A stretch of DNA of 12,555 nt, taken from positions 1-12,555 of the forward strand of contig DCHU01000065.1 of NCBI GenBank assembly GCA_002314915.1, written 5' to 3'. Positions 1-6,840 of this stretch are shown here, one piece after another; position 1 is the first letter of the stretch; each line of letters begins with the position of its first letter. This stretch comes from Caryophanales bacterium UBA1744 (GTDB lineage Bacteria; Bacillota_I; Bacilli_A; RFN20; CAG-826). The notes beneath the pieces were generated by a model. That model did not search any database. It was given only the letters and a program-made list of their open reading frames with translations, and was not told the origin of the DNA. The position numbers and the translations under genes are program-made.

Positions 1-49
1 GTCCACTTTTATCCTAGCACTTCAAACGACCGCTTTTCTTTATGGGAAT

Positions 50-205
50 AAAAAAGTGCCCAGAAGCGTGTCAATTCCCTTAAGGTTAAGGGCGGAATCC
101 CCCTCAGGCGTTCAGGATTCTCACTACCAGGGTGAGCTTTCAACAACGCGCCGGATTTAAGATTCCTATTTCTGAATGTAGGAACTGCCCCAATGCTTCT
201 AGACA
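50..205 (-). ncRNA. Rod-shaped structured RNA, probable 6S-like RNA
   Basis: Read on the minus strand, the sequence folds into one long interrupted rod. The outer stem is AGAAGC (from 200 down) with GCTTCT (67-62). After an internal loop, CAGTTCC pairs with GGAATTG (one G-U). An open central bubble follows, whose 3' side can form a CCCTTA/TAAGGG hairpin. The upper stem is GGAATC/GATTCC, then GGCG/CGCC, with an apical CTCAC/GTGAG hairpin. A closing stem, a central bubble and an apical arm in about 155 nt is the architecture of 6S RNA, the RNA polymerase-binding regulator. A TTTTTT run (55-50) directly follows the closing stem and could end the transcript. A TATATT element (about 212-207) sits just upstream of the 5' end. 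No primary-sequence hallmark was recognised, so this is a structural call. A cis-acting leader of a minus-strand gene beyond the left edge is the main alternative. Confidence 0.45.
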
Positions 206-225
206 AATATAGTTTATCAAATCTT

Positions 226-247
226 TTGGGAATATAATATATCCCAA
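226..247. promoter_or_regulatory. Inverted repeat TTGGGA-N10-TCCCAA spanning a TATAAT box
   Basis: A perfect 6-bp inverted repeat (226-231 and 242-247) encloses an AT-rich core containing TATAAT at 233-238, about 25 bp before the first plus-strand gene. The -35 region is poor. The symmetry suggests an operator over the -10 element of the 263-1968 operon. The same core reads ATATTATA on the minus strand and lies upstream of the minus-strand RNA, so the site could affect both directions. The regulator is unknown. Confidence 0.4.
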
Positions 248-262
248 GTTGAGGTAAATTAT

Positions 263-712
263 ATGGACGTTATAGAGGCAACGGAAAGAATCAAGGAACT
301 GATGTTTTCTTGGGGACTTGATATGACATCATCCCAGATTGAGGGTGAATTCGGATATATTTATTCGCCTGTTTCCATTGAACCATATGAGCATCATATT
401 GATATACTCATCGGACTTGGCGAGAACGATACAATGAGAGTTGATTTCATCATGGGTGAGATTGAACCAAGAGAAGAAGTATATGAATTATTGAATGAAT
501 TCAATACCGTTGTTCCTCAATATAAGGCGGTTGTCATCGGAGGACAACTTCACATTGTCACGTATTGCGAAGATGGAATTCTTGAAAATGTTGAACAGAG
601 AATTGAGAACGCGATGAATGACATCGGTGATGAAGAGTATATGTATATGCCGATGAGAGGTTTACTTGATTACATCATTCCTGAACCGGAAGACAATTCA
701 ACGGAGGCTTAG
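263..712 (+). CDS. YbjN-like small acidic protein of unknown function
   Basis: A 149-residue acidic soluble protein without signal peptide or membrane segment. Its pattern resembles the YbjN / type III chaperone-like fold: an N-terminal helix, strands around residues 40-65 (HHIDILIGLG, MRVDFIMGEI), a helix with LLNEFN near 77-82, strands with KAVVIGGQLHIVTY near 88-100, then a long amphipathic helix (ILENVEQRIENAMNDI). This is a fold-level resemblance and gives no reaction. The ATG at 263 has GAGG at 251-254, a good spacing. It is the first gene of a compact operon: two bases separate its stop from the MazG-like start, and the GGAGG site for that gene lies inside its last codons. Co-transcription with a nucleotide hydrolase and an exonuclease suggests an accessory role in nucleotide or nucleic-acid housekeeping, by inference only. 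Confidence 0.75.
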   Translation: MDVIEATERIKELMFSWGLDMTSSQIEGEFGYIYSPVSIEPYEHHIDILIGLGENDTMRVDFIMGEIEPREEVYELLNEFNTVVPQYKAVVIGGQLHIVTYCEDGILENVEQRIENAMNDIGDEEYMYMPMRGLLDYIIPEPEDNSTEA

Positions 713-714
713 TT

Positions 715-1035
715 ATGAAAGAGGCAACAGTTGAAAGAATAAGAAGATTTACTGAGGACCGTGATTGGGACCAATTCCATTCGCCAGAGAATCTTGCAAA
801 GAGCATCGTTATTGAATCTGCCGAACTTTTAGAATGCTTCCAGTGGAACAACGAAGACTTCGATTTGGAAGCGGTTAAAGAAGAGCTTGCCGATGTTATG
901 GTCTATTGCCAAAACTTGGCTGACAAACTCGGTCTTGATCCAGACGAAATCATCAATTCCAAAATGGAAAAGAACGAAAACAAATATCCTGTTGATAAGG
1001 CAAAAGGCAAATCAACGAAATACGACAAACTATAG
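715..1035 (+). CDS. MazG-like / dCTPase-type nucleotide pyrophosphohydrolase
   Basis: A 106-residue all-alpha protein of the MazG superfamily (single-domain RS21-C6/DCTPP1 type). These hydrolyse non-canonical or surplus (d)NTPs to NMP and pyrophosphate using Mg2+. The signature is visible: RDWDQFHSPENLAKS (16-30), then ESAELLE (34-40) supplying the first acidic cluster, and EELADV (56-61) as the EExxD metal site. A C-terminal KxxxNxxKYPV tail (about 83-93) is also typical. Usual length for the short, dimeric or tetrameric members. The start is the ATG two bases after the previous stop, with GGAGG at 703-707 inside the upstream gene, which suggests translational coupling. The next gene starts three bases after this stop. 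Substrate preference (dCTP, dUTP or damaged nucleotides) cannot be read from sequence. Confidence 0.88.
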   Translation: MKEATVERIRRFTEDRDWDQFHSPENLAKSIVIESAELLECFQWNNEDFDLEAVKEELADVMVYCQNLADKLGLDPDEIINSKMEKNENKYPVDKAKGKSTKYDKL

Positions 1036-1038
1036 TTT

Positions 1039-1968
1039 ATGAATTATCTTTTTTTCGATTTGGAATGCGCCAATAGTACGGGTGGCGGTAAAATCTGTGA
1101 ATTCGGCTATGTACTTACCGATGAGGATTTTAATATTCTTGAAAAAGACCTCATGATTATCAATCCTGGTTTCGATGACGAAGGAAGAAGAGAGAGGTTT
1201 ATTACAGAAGATCGTCCTATCGAAGGTCTTACGTTCGCGTTCAGCTATGACACATATAGGGCTGCTCCTGAGTTCCCTAACTTTTATGACCGAATTCAAC
1301 AATTAATAATGAATCCGAACAACCTTGTTATAGGCTATGCAGTTGATAATGACGTACGATTCCTAAACTACACGTTGGGAAGATATGGCTATGATCGTTT
1401 CGATTATGAAGCTGTTGATGTGGCTGAGTTCGTTAAATATGATCGCGATGACGAGAAGTCGATCGGTCTTGGAAAAGCTTACCTAGAATATGTCTCTATT
1501 GAACATCCGATCGGATTATCTGAACATTGTTCGAGAGACGATTCAGAATTTACAATGCTTGTCCTAAAGGGTCTTTTAGAGAAACGCGGGACCACGCTCG
1601 ATGGATTGATGAATGAAATTTCATACAAGCCAATCAATTCGATCAAAGAACTCCAAAGGGAAGAGGAAGAGAAAGAGGCTAGACAGTGTTATGTTGAATA
1701 CTGTCGAGAATGTGGTCCATATGTCCATGACTCAGGTTATATAGGAGCCAGGATTTCCTTATCCAGGGAAGCACAGGAGAATCTAGATTTTGTTAACAGG
1801 GCAATAGATATCGCATATAAACGCGACTTGTTATTCGTTAGGTTTGGCAACAATACCGATTACTTACTATGTCTAAATCAACCTGAATTAGAGTCAAGGA
1901 AAAGGCAAGCTGCAAATATGCATGTCATGTACGAGTTCATACTAATCGACGAATTGGAAAATATTTAA
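1039..1968 (+). CDS. DnaQ-like (DEDDh) 3'-5' exonuclease with unassigned C-terminal domain
   Basis: A 309-residue protein. The N-terminal ~180 residues form an RNase H-like exonuclease: motif ExoI FFDLEC with D7 and E9; ExoII in GYAVDNDVRFL with D105; ExoIII HCSRDD with H163 and D168, the DEDDh arrangement of DNA polymerase epsilon subunits and related nucleases. These enzymes remove 3'-terminal nucleotides using two metal ions. The C-terminal ~115 residues begin with a charged helix (about 203-215), then a Cys-containing segment (C217, C222, C225) and a mixed alpha/beta region. I do not recognise it; it may bind nucleic acid. No clear Shine-Dalgarno precedes the ATG, which follows the MazG-like stop by three bases, so coupled reinitiation is likely. 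Whether the substrate is DNA or RNA is undetermined. Last gene of the operon. Confidence 0.85.
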   Translation: MNYLFFDLECANSTGGGKICEFGYVLTDEDFNILEKDLMIINPGFDDEGRRERFITEDRPIEGLTFAFSYDTYRAAPEFPNFYDRIQQLIMNPNNLVIGYAVDNDVRFLNYTLGRYGYDRFDYEAVDVAEFVKYDRDDEKSIGLGKAYLEYVSIEHPIGLSEHCSRDDSEFTMLVLKGLLEKRGTTLDGLMNEISYKPINSIKELQREEEEKEARQCYVEYCRECGPYVHDSGYIGARISLSREAQENLDFVNRAIDIAYKRDLLFVRFGNNTDYLLCLNQPELESRKRQAANMHVMYEFILIDELENI

Positions 1969-1994
1969 AAAGCGCAGTAGAAACCGCGCTTTTT
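1967..1994. terminator. Bidirectional intrinsic terminator
   Basis: AAAAAGCGC (1967-1975) and GCGCTTTTT (1986-1994) form a perfect 9-bp stem with a 10-nt loop between convergent genes. The A-run and T-run flanks allow it to terminate the exonuclease operon on the plus strand and the XRE gene on the minus strand. The last base pairs overlap the TAA stop of the minus-strand gene. Confidence 0.85.
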
Positions 1995-2574
1995 ATTTGA
2001 GTGAAGCAAGAAGGATAATGCCAGCTTGTACCGGAATTCCAATGAGGTAAACGTACCAGATCGGGTGAGTCGGGTCTATGGCAATGTATTGGACAAAGAA
2101 TCCAGTGATCAACGTCCATGCGAAAGCTGATGACGAAATCCAGAACGGAAGCCTCTTTCTCCAATAATAATAAGAGAAACCTGCGACAACCAAGAAAGTG
2201 GCAGGGGCTCCCCAAACAAATAGTGGCCAAGGATTTGTATCGATATTTGCCACAAATATCGCTATCACGATTAGCCATACAACACATACTCCTAAGAGTA
2301 TGAATGTTATTTTATGTCCTAGATGCTCCATTGATTTATCGACGGAAATCTTCTTTTTTGCGGCGTTTTCAGTAATCAAAAAATCAACAGTGACACCATA
2401 GAAATCCGCAAACTGTTTCAGGATATCAACGCTTGGAATGGATTTGCCTAATTCCCATTTTGAGATGCTCTTGTCGCTATATCCAATCTGTTCAGCGAGT
2501 TCCACTTGTGTGAGGTGTCTTCTCTTTCTGAGTTCTATTAAGTTTGTTGCTACAATCTCGTTTAAATCAGCCAT
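1993..2574 (-). CDS. Membrane-anchored XRE-family transcriptional regulator
   Basis: 193 residues with two parts. Residues about 11-66 are a Cro/CI-type helix-turn-helix (LRKRRHLTQVELAEQIGYS, then KSISKWELGKSIPS). They would bind operator DNA. Residues 88-192 contain about four hydrophobic membrane segments (near 88-110, 115-137, 143-164 and 172-192), with DTNPWP and DPTHPIW loops. This HTH plus multi-TM layout is common in Firmicutes, where the membrane part is thought to sense envelope or small-molecule signals. The ATG at 2574 is preferred over an in-frame TTG 14 codons upstream, because HTH similarity starts soon after and a TATACT box lies between the two. It is divergent from the surface-protein operon at 2802, which makes that operon and itself the natural candidate targets; this is inference. 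It converges with the exonuclease gene and shares its terminator. Confidence 0.85.
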   Translation of the reverse strand: MADLNEIVATNLIELRKRRHLTQVELAEQIGYSDKSISKWELGKSIPSVDILKQFADFYGVTVDFLITENAAKKKISVDKSMEHLGHKITFILLGVCVVWLIVIAIFVANIDTNPWPLFVWGAPATFLVVAGFSYYYWRKRLPFWISSSAFAWTLITGFFVQYIAIDPTHPIWYVYLIGIPVQAGIILLASLK

Positions 2575-2801
2575 ATTTATGCTCAAAACATTAGTATATT
2601 TGGTCAATTTCTTCAAGTTTTTTCAGGAATCATGAAACATCTAGTTTTGAGAACGAGATAAAAGTAATGTTAAAAACTATAGTGTTTATCGAAAGAAATT
2701 AAATTCTACGATTCGAAGAATTCATTTCTACACTATGCTTGCGTGCGCCTAGATAGTGCTTGCACACATACCTATGTACAATACACACTGGTGATACGTA
2801 T
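2575..2801. promoter_or_regulatory. Divergent intergenic region with repeated CACTAT/ATAGTG boxes
   Basis: 227 bp between the minus-strand XRE gene and the plus-strand surface operon. It holds three copies of a CACTAT/ATAGTG hexamer: within ACTATAGTG (2676-2684), at 2731-2736 and at 2753-2758. The last two form an inverted repeat with a 16-bp spacer. TGCTTGC occurs twice (about 2737 and 2758). A TACAAT box (2777-2782) is a possible -10 for the plus-strand operon but lacks a good -35. TATACT lies near 2592-2597 on the minus strand for the regulator. The arrangement suits operators of a divergent regulator but is unproven. Confidence 0.35.
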
Positions 2802-3773
2802 ATGAAACTACTTACGAAACTAGCATCAGTAAAACTTAGTACATGGATAGCCATAAGTGCAATCACTGTCGCGGCAGCTGGAAGTGGAGTTGGATTTGGA
2901 ATCTGGTTCCACAATTCCTTCTATGGCGGCGAAGAAGTCGATTACGGTTCGATTGACGCGAGCAGCTATAACGTTGACTACGACGCGTATTACCAGTCCT
3001 ATCAAAAAGAAATGAACAGCGGAACTAAGGTTGCTTGGGAGGAAAAATACACTCCTGGACAAATCGCGAACTTGGCTTTGGCTCTCTATTGTCACCAAGA
3101 TAAAGTTCTATGCCAAGGTTATGGAACCGGTAGGGCTTCAGTTGTCGATCAGGAAATCCGTTCAACCGCGATTAAGGTTGGCAACAAATTCTTCAAGGAG
3201 TCCAATTCTCTCTCATCGGTTGTTAACATTGCTTGGCGATTCTATGAGGAGGGAGATGAATTGAACACTTACTTTGGAAAGTGTAAGGGTTCAAATGTTG
3301 AGGTTGGTGTATTTGACGGCGATGAAGTCACCGTTCAAACAAAGGATGAATACGCTACCCAATGGGGGCGACCTATCTCTACTCCAATAGCGCATGTTAT
3401 CAATGAGTCGACCGTTCTTAAAGAAGAGCAACTCACTGATAAGTGCTATGGCAAGACCGAGATAGTTAAGACCGACAATGGATACATCATCGATTTGGAG
3501 ATGGATCCAACTACGGCGGTCATCAAATACATTTATGAAATGAAGAGCTTATCGAGCTTACCTAAGTTCCCTTCATTCGAGTACTGCCACCTTGTATTTG
3601 AAACAGATTTGGACTTGAAGTTGTCCAAGTCGTTGGCGATTGAGAAATACTTTGCCAACACAGGCAGCATCGGCGCATGGGTAACATGCACGATGACATC
3701 ACGTTATCAATACGACGGAGACATCGAGATACCTAAATTATCGTCTCCGTGCGAGTACGTGTACGAATATTAA
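2802..3773 (+). CDS. Membrane-anchored extracellular protein of unknown function
   Basis: 323 residues from the ATG at 2802, which has GGTGAT about 6-11 bases upstream. A TTG 14 codons earlier is less likely, as it would add a hydrophilic stretch before the signal. A basic N-terminus (MKLLTKLASVK) and one hydrophobic helix (about 13-36, ending GFGIWF) act as an uncleaved signal anchor; there is no lipobox. The outside part starts with an acidic Tyr/Asp-rich linker (43-66), then a helical region (about 85-150), then a strand-rich half (about 165-323) with alternating hydrophobics (VFETDLDLKLSK, SIGAWVTCTMTSRYQY). Seven cysteines lie outside the anchor helix (97, 104, 161, 215, 262, 296, 317), unusual for this kind of protein, and might form disulfides or a metal site. 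The next gene begins 19 bp later with its own AAGGAG, so the two are probably one operon and may work together at the surface. The family is not recognised. Confidence 0.75.
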   Translation: MKLLTKLASVKLSTWIAISAITVAAAGSGVGFGIWFHNSFYGGEEVDYGSIDASSYNVDYDAYYQSYQKEMNSGTKVAWEEKYTPGQIANLALALYCHQDKVLCQGYGTGRASVVDQEIRSTAIKVGNKFFKESNSLSSVVNIAWRFYEEGDELNTYFGKCKGSNVEVGVFDGDEVTVQTKDEYATQWGRPISTPIAHVINESTVLKEEQLTDKCYGKTEIVKTDNGYIIDLEMDPTTAVIKYIYEMKSLSSLPKFPSFEYCHLVFETDLDLKLSKSLAIEKYFANTGSIGAWVTCTMTSRYQYDGDIEIPKLSSPCEYVYEY

Positions 3774-3792
3774 GATTTAAGGAGCTAAATTT

Positions 3793-6700
3793 ATGGCTGG
3801 AAATAAAAACGGAAAGGCAAAGAAAGTACTGGGTTATTCAGGATTGTTCTTATCAATCTTCGGAATCGCTGCATCTATCGCTTTCTTCTCTGTCCCAACA
3901 AAAGTCAGAGAGACTCCATCTCCTTCACAGGGTACAATTGATCTCCCACTTCCTGATGTAGATGCGCCTTCGCATGGCGACTTGCTCATCGCAAAGTTGG
4001 CAGAGGCCCCACATCTTGCTGGTGATGTCAACGTTACTATGACATTCCCTGACAAGGATGATAATCCATCAACCGAAAACAAGCTTGACCTCACGGGTAC
4101 ACTTGCATTCGGTATGCAGGACTTAGATGACATCAATGTTAAGTTGGATTTGACTCTTGACTATAACGGAGTTCAAAAAGATCTCGAAGCAACATTGGCT
4201 GACGAAGGACTATACTTCTCCCTCACAGAACACAATGATGAGATTCCATTCGGAAACAAGAGTGGTGTTAAATACAGAATGGTCGGCGGAGATCTCGACA
4301 CTCTTATCTTGAACATCGTCGATATTGTTGGTGCTGACTCTGACATTTGGGATATCAACACCTACATTGGATCAATGGATACATCAAGCATGTCCATGGA
4401 CGGACTTGACTTCAGTGCGGAATGTACATCTGAAAGTGATGTCGGTTATGGTTATGACTTAAAACTCGACACAGGTTCATTCAAATTAGAAGCACACGTT
4501 GAATCTGATTTAGATTACAACTTAACAAAGTTAGAAATTGCTGACATTGCAGTAGGCGATGTTCATATCGGCGTAGAAATGAATACAGGTGCATCATCTG
4601 TGGCCGGAGACTTTAAACCTGTCGGCAACAAAGAAGACTACTTAAGCTTTGTTAGCAGCTGGGACTTAATCAAAAAGACATACGATCTTGTTGAATCAAA
4701 GAAGTTTGGAGTTAGTTTAAATGCAACACTCACACACGACTACTCAACAGCAGATAAGGAACAGTTCGAAGATTTAGACCTCTCCGCATCAATCAACGCA
4801 GATCTCAACAACTCTATCTATAACGTTGCAGCGGATATCTCAAATGACGTTTCCTCTGAAGAAGGAACTGCAACTTATACAAAGACTCTTGCGGCTGGTT
4901 ATCAGGAAGACTCAATCTTCTTCAACTATAACGACATCTTCAAAGCTTCATTAAATACAACCACTCTCGGTGAACTCATCGGTAAGATTCAGGATGATAT
5001 GGGCGACGCTGATGCATCTTCTATGAATGACCTTCTTGATTTCGTATCTGAAGGCGACCTTATCAACGAAATCAAAGATGGACACTATCAGGGTGTAATT
5101 GAACTCTTAAAGTATGTTCACTGCGAAGACAATAAGATTGAAATCGCGGTAGCACTTGATGATTTAGGCTTAGGAAGCGAATCAGAAGTGGTGGTTACAT
5201 TAAACGCTCAGTCAACAGCAACAAGCCTTGCTTCAATTGCTGTTAACAATGCTAAATTCTCCAACTTCGAACTCAATGCAACACTTCAGCTCGAAGATTA
5301 TGAGGCAAAGACATTTGAAGTTGCTGATTATCCAGAAATTACAAAACTAGTTAATATATACGACCAGTTCTATACAGTGGCTCAGGCCAAGAAAGCAGGT
5401 CTTGCACTTGAAGGATCTATTGCCGGCACCGGAGATTATCTTGGATTCGATTTCACTGCTGAGACTCAGTTCGATACAGTAAACGAAGTCGGAAATGCAT
5501 ACCTCAACGTTATTGAACATGACGCAAAATTCGGCGACATCAATCATGACCTCACCATCGACGTAGACGGTAGAGAAGACATGAAGTTCAACTATCAGAC
5601 AGGTCCTGTTAACGGAAATAGCCTTAAGGGTAAATTCAAATTCCAGACTCTTAAGGATATCGTTGGCTTGGTTATGGACGTCATTAACGATGATGATCCA
5701 AAGATCACCAAGTTCACATCTTCATTAACTGAAATGTCCATGGACGGAATCATCGCTGATATCCAGAACGGCAATTACTTCTCACTCCTTCAGGCAAACA
5801 TTCTCAAGAGCGCAACAGTCAACGAAGATGGTGGTATGACATTTGTCATCAATGCTGCAGACTTCGGATTCGATTCTGACATAACACTCGATATCAAGAG
5901 AACCGTAACAGGTGAACTTGATTACTTAAGAGTTCAGATGGATGTTAAAGGAACAGGAATCGACGTAAAGGCAAGCCTTGTCGATTACGATGATGAAAAT
6001 GTCCAGCGTTTGACAGCCATCTCCGAAGACCAATTCTGGGACTTCTCACAGATCAAGGATTTAATCGATTGTTTCTACACAACCGCTAAACTTGAATCAT
6101 TCCACTTAACGGCGGACCTCAAGGCTAAAGTTGGTTCAATTGTCAGTGTTCTCGACATCCCATTAGACTTCTATGTCTTTGACTCAGCTGACGACGTTAA
6201 GGTCTATGGTACCGCAGAAATTCCATTAAGAGCAGGTCTCAACACCTCTAATATCACATCATGGATTTCCGGCGCTAAGAGATACATCACATTCATCTAC
6301 ACAAACGATTACTTCTACCTCCACAGAAGAGATAAGATCTCAAACGTCATCACGGCTTGGAATAAGGAAGATTCTTATAGAATGACTCAGGATTACTTCC
6401 TCGATAACATCGCAGATGTCTTAATCAACTATGTTCTTGGACTTGATGCCGGATTAATTGATATCGATAGCTTGATGAGCGATTCAGAGAGAACCGCGCC
6501 AATCCAGTACGACGAGATGATTACAAAGTTCCAGTACACAGAATCATCACACATGTGGAATATGGGGCTCGATGTTGGTGAACTCGCCGGCAACGACGCA
6601 TTAGGAACCGCTGATATCACGTTCACAGCAAACGATGCCGACATCTTATCCACCCTCGCCTTAAAGCTTGATATCTCAATCATCAATATCGATGGAACAT

Positions 6701-6807
6701 TCGAGAACAAGAATCCAGGCGGAGAAAACTGGACAAGCGATGTTGAATCGAAGTGGTCAACATACATTGCTGCTCACATCGGTGACACATTGAACGCAAT
6801 CGTCTAA
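3793..6807 (+). CDS. Giant anchored surface protein with four beta-rich tandem repeats
   Basis: 1004 residues. A basic N-terminus and one hydrophobic helix (about 14-34, ending IAFFSVP) anchor it in the membrane without a lipobox; a Pro/Ser linker follows (about 40-62). The rest is four diverged repeats of about 230 residues, starting near 63, 296, 522 and 757. Each opens with a short helix leading into an amphipathic strand (compare VESKKFGVSLNATL, AQAKKAGLALEGSI and TAKLESFHLTADL). Each then has strand ladders rich in D, T, N and S, a helical insert and a closing strand pair. Repeats are about 20-35% alike by eye. The pattern suggests large curved beta-sheets like LolA/LppX lipid-binding lipoproteins, an idea from pattern only. 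Codon use is biased toward ACA, TCA, CTC and ATC, as in the strongly expressed oppA here. RBS AAGGAG at 3779-3784. Function unknown; candidate roles are lipid or glycan binding, or adhesion. Confidence 0.85.
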   Translation: MAGNKNGKAKKVLGYSGLFLSIFGIAASIAFFSVPTKVRETPSPSQGTIDLPLPDVDAPSHGDLLIAKLAEAPHLAGDVNVTMTFPDKDDNPSTENKLDLTGTLAFGMQDLDDINVKLDLTLDYNGVQKDLEATLADEGLYFSLTEHNDEIPFGNKSGVKYRMVGGDLDTLILNIVDIVGADSDIWDINTYIGSMDTSSMSMDGLDFSAECTSESDVGYGYDLKLDTGSFKLEAHVESDLDYNLTKLEIADIAVGDVHIGVEMNTGASSVAGDFKPVGNKEDYLSFVSSWDLIKKTYDLVESKKFGVSLNATLTHDYSTADKEQFEDLDLSASINADLNNSIYNVAADISNDVSSEEGTATYTKTLAAGYQEDSIFFNYNDIFKASLNTTTLGELIGKIQDDMGDADASSMNDLLDFVSEGDLINEIKDGHYQGVIELLKYVHCEDNKIEIAVALDDLGLGSESEVVVTLNAQSTATSLASIAVNNAKFSNFELNATLQLEDYEAKTFEVADYPEITKLVNIYDQFYTVAQAKKAGLALEGSIAGTGDYLGFDFTAETQFDTVNEVGNAYLNVIEHDAKFGDINHDLTIDVDGREDMKFNYQTGPVNGNSLKGKFKFQTLKDIVGLVMDVINDDDPKITKFTSSLTEMSMDGIIADIQNGNYFSLLQANILKSATVNEDGGMTFVINAADFGFDSDITLDIKRTVTGELDYLRVQMDVKGTGIDVKASLVDYDDENVQRLTAISEDQFWDFSQIKDLIDCFYTTAKLESFHLTADLKAKVGSIVSVLDIPLDFYVFDSADDVKVYGTAEIPLRAGLNTSNITSWISGAKRYITFIYTNDYFYLHRRDKISNVITAWNKEDSYRMTQDYFLDNIADVLINYVLGLDAGLIDIDSLMSDSERTAPIQYDEMITKFQYTESSHMWNMGLDVGELAGNDALGTADITFTANDADILSTLALKLDISIINIDGTFENKNPGGENWTSDVESKWSTYIAAHIGDTLNAIV
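3979..6720 (+). repeat. Four diverged tandem protein repeats (~230 aa each)
   Basis: The repeat array covers residues 63-976 of the 1004-residue protein, with unit starts near residues 63, 296, 522 and 757, spaced 233, 226 and 235. The clearest matching stretches are 391-470 and 619-702: both have a TLxxxxGxxxD helix, then a D-rich loop, then DLINEIKDGHYQGVI against DGIIADIQNGNYFSL, then a strand pair ending LGLGS or FGFDS. Repetition is seen at protein level, not as DNA repeats, so the duplications are old. Confidence 0.75.
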
Positions 6808-6812
6808 AAAAT

Positions 6813-6837
6813 AGGGCCCAGCTCAATGCCGGGCCTT
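6813..6837. terminator. Bidirectional intrinsic terminator
   Basis: GGCCC (6815-6819) pairs with GGGCC (6831-6835), extended by a flanking G-U and A-T pair and an inner GC/GC pair. TTTT follows on the plus strand, and a T-rich run (complement of 6806-6811) on the minus strand. It lies between the convergent surface-protein and MFS genes, six bases after one stop and a few before the other. Confidence 0.8.
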
Positions 6838-6840
6838 TTC

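Noticed and set aside
1..6. GTG-GAC on the minus strand with AGGA upstream, possibly the start of a gene off the left edge
   Set aside because: Only two codons are visible, so it cannot be supported as a gene. It is kept in mind as the possible target if the 50-205 RNA is a leader.
9..206. 65-codon minus-strand open frame over the left-end RNA
   Set aside because: It coincides with the rod-shaped RNA, has no ribosome site and no recognisable protein features.
1030..1302. 90-codon minus-strand open frame opposite the exonuclease start
   Set aside because: It lies antisense to the catalytic ExoI region, which has clear conserved motifs on the plus strand, and has no ribosome site.
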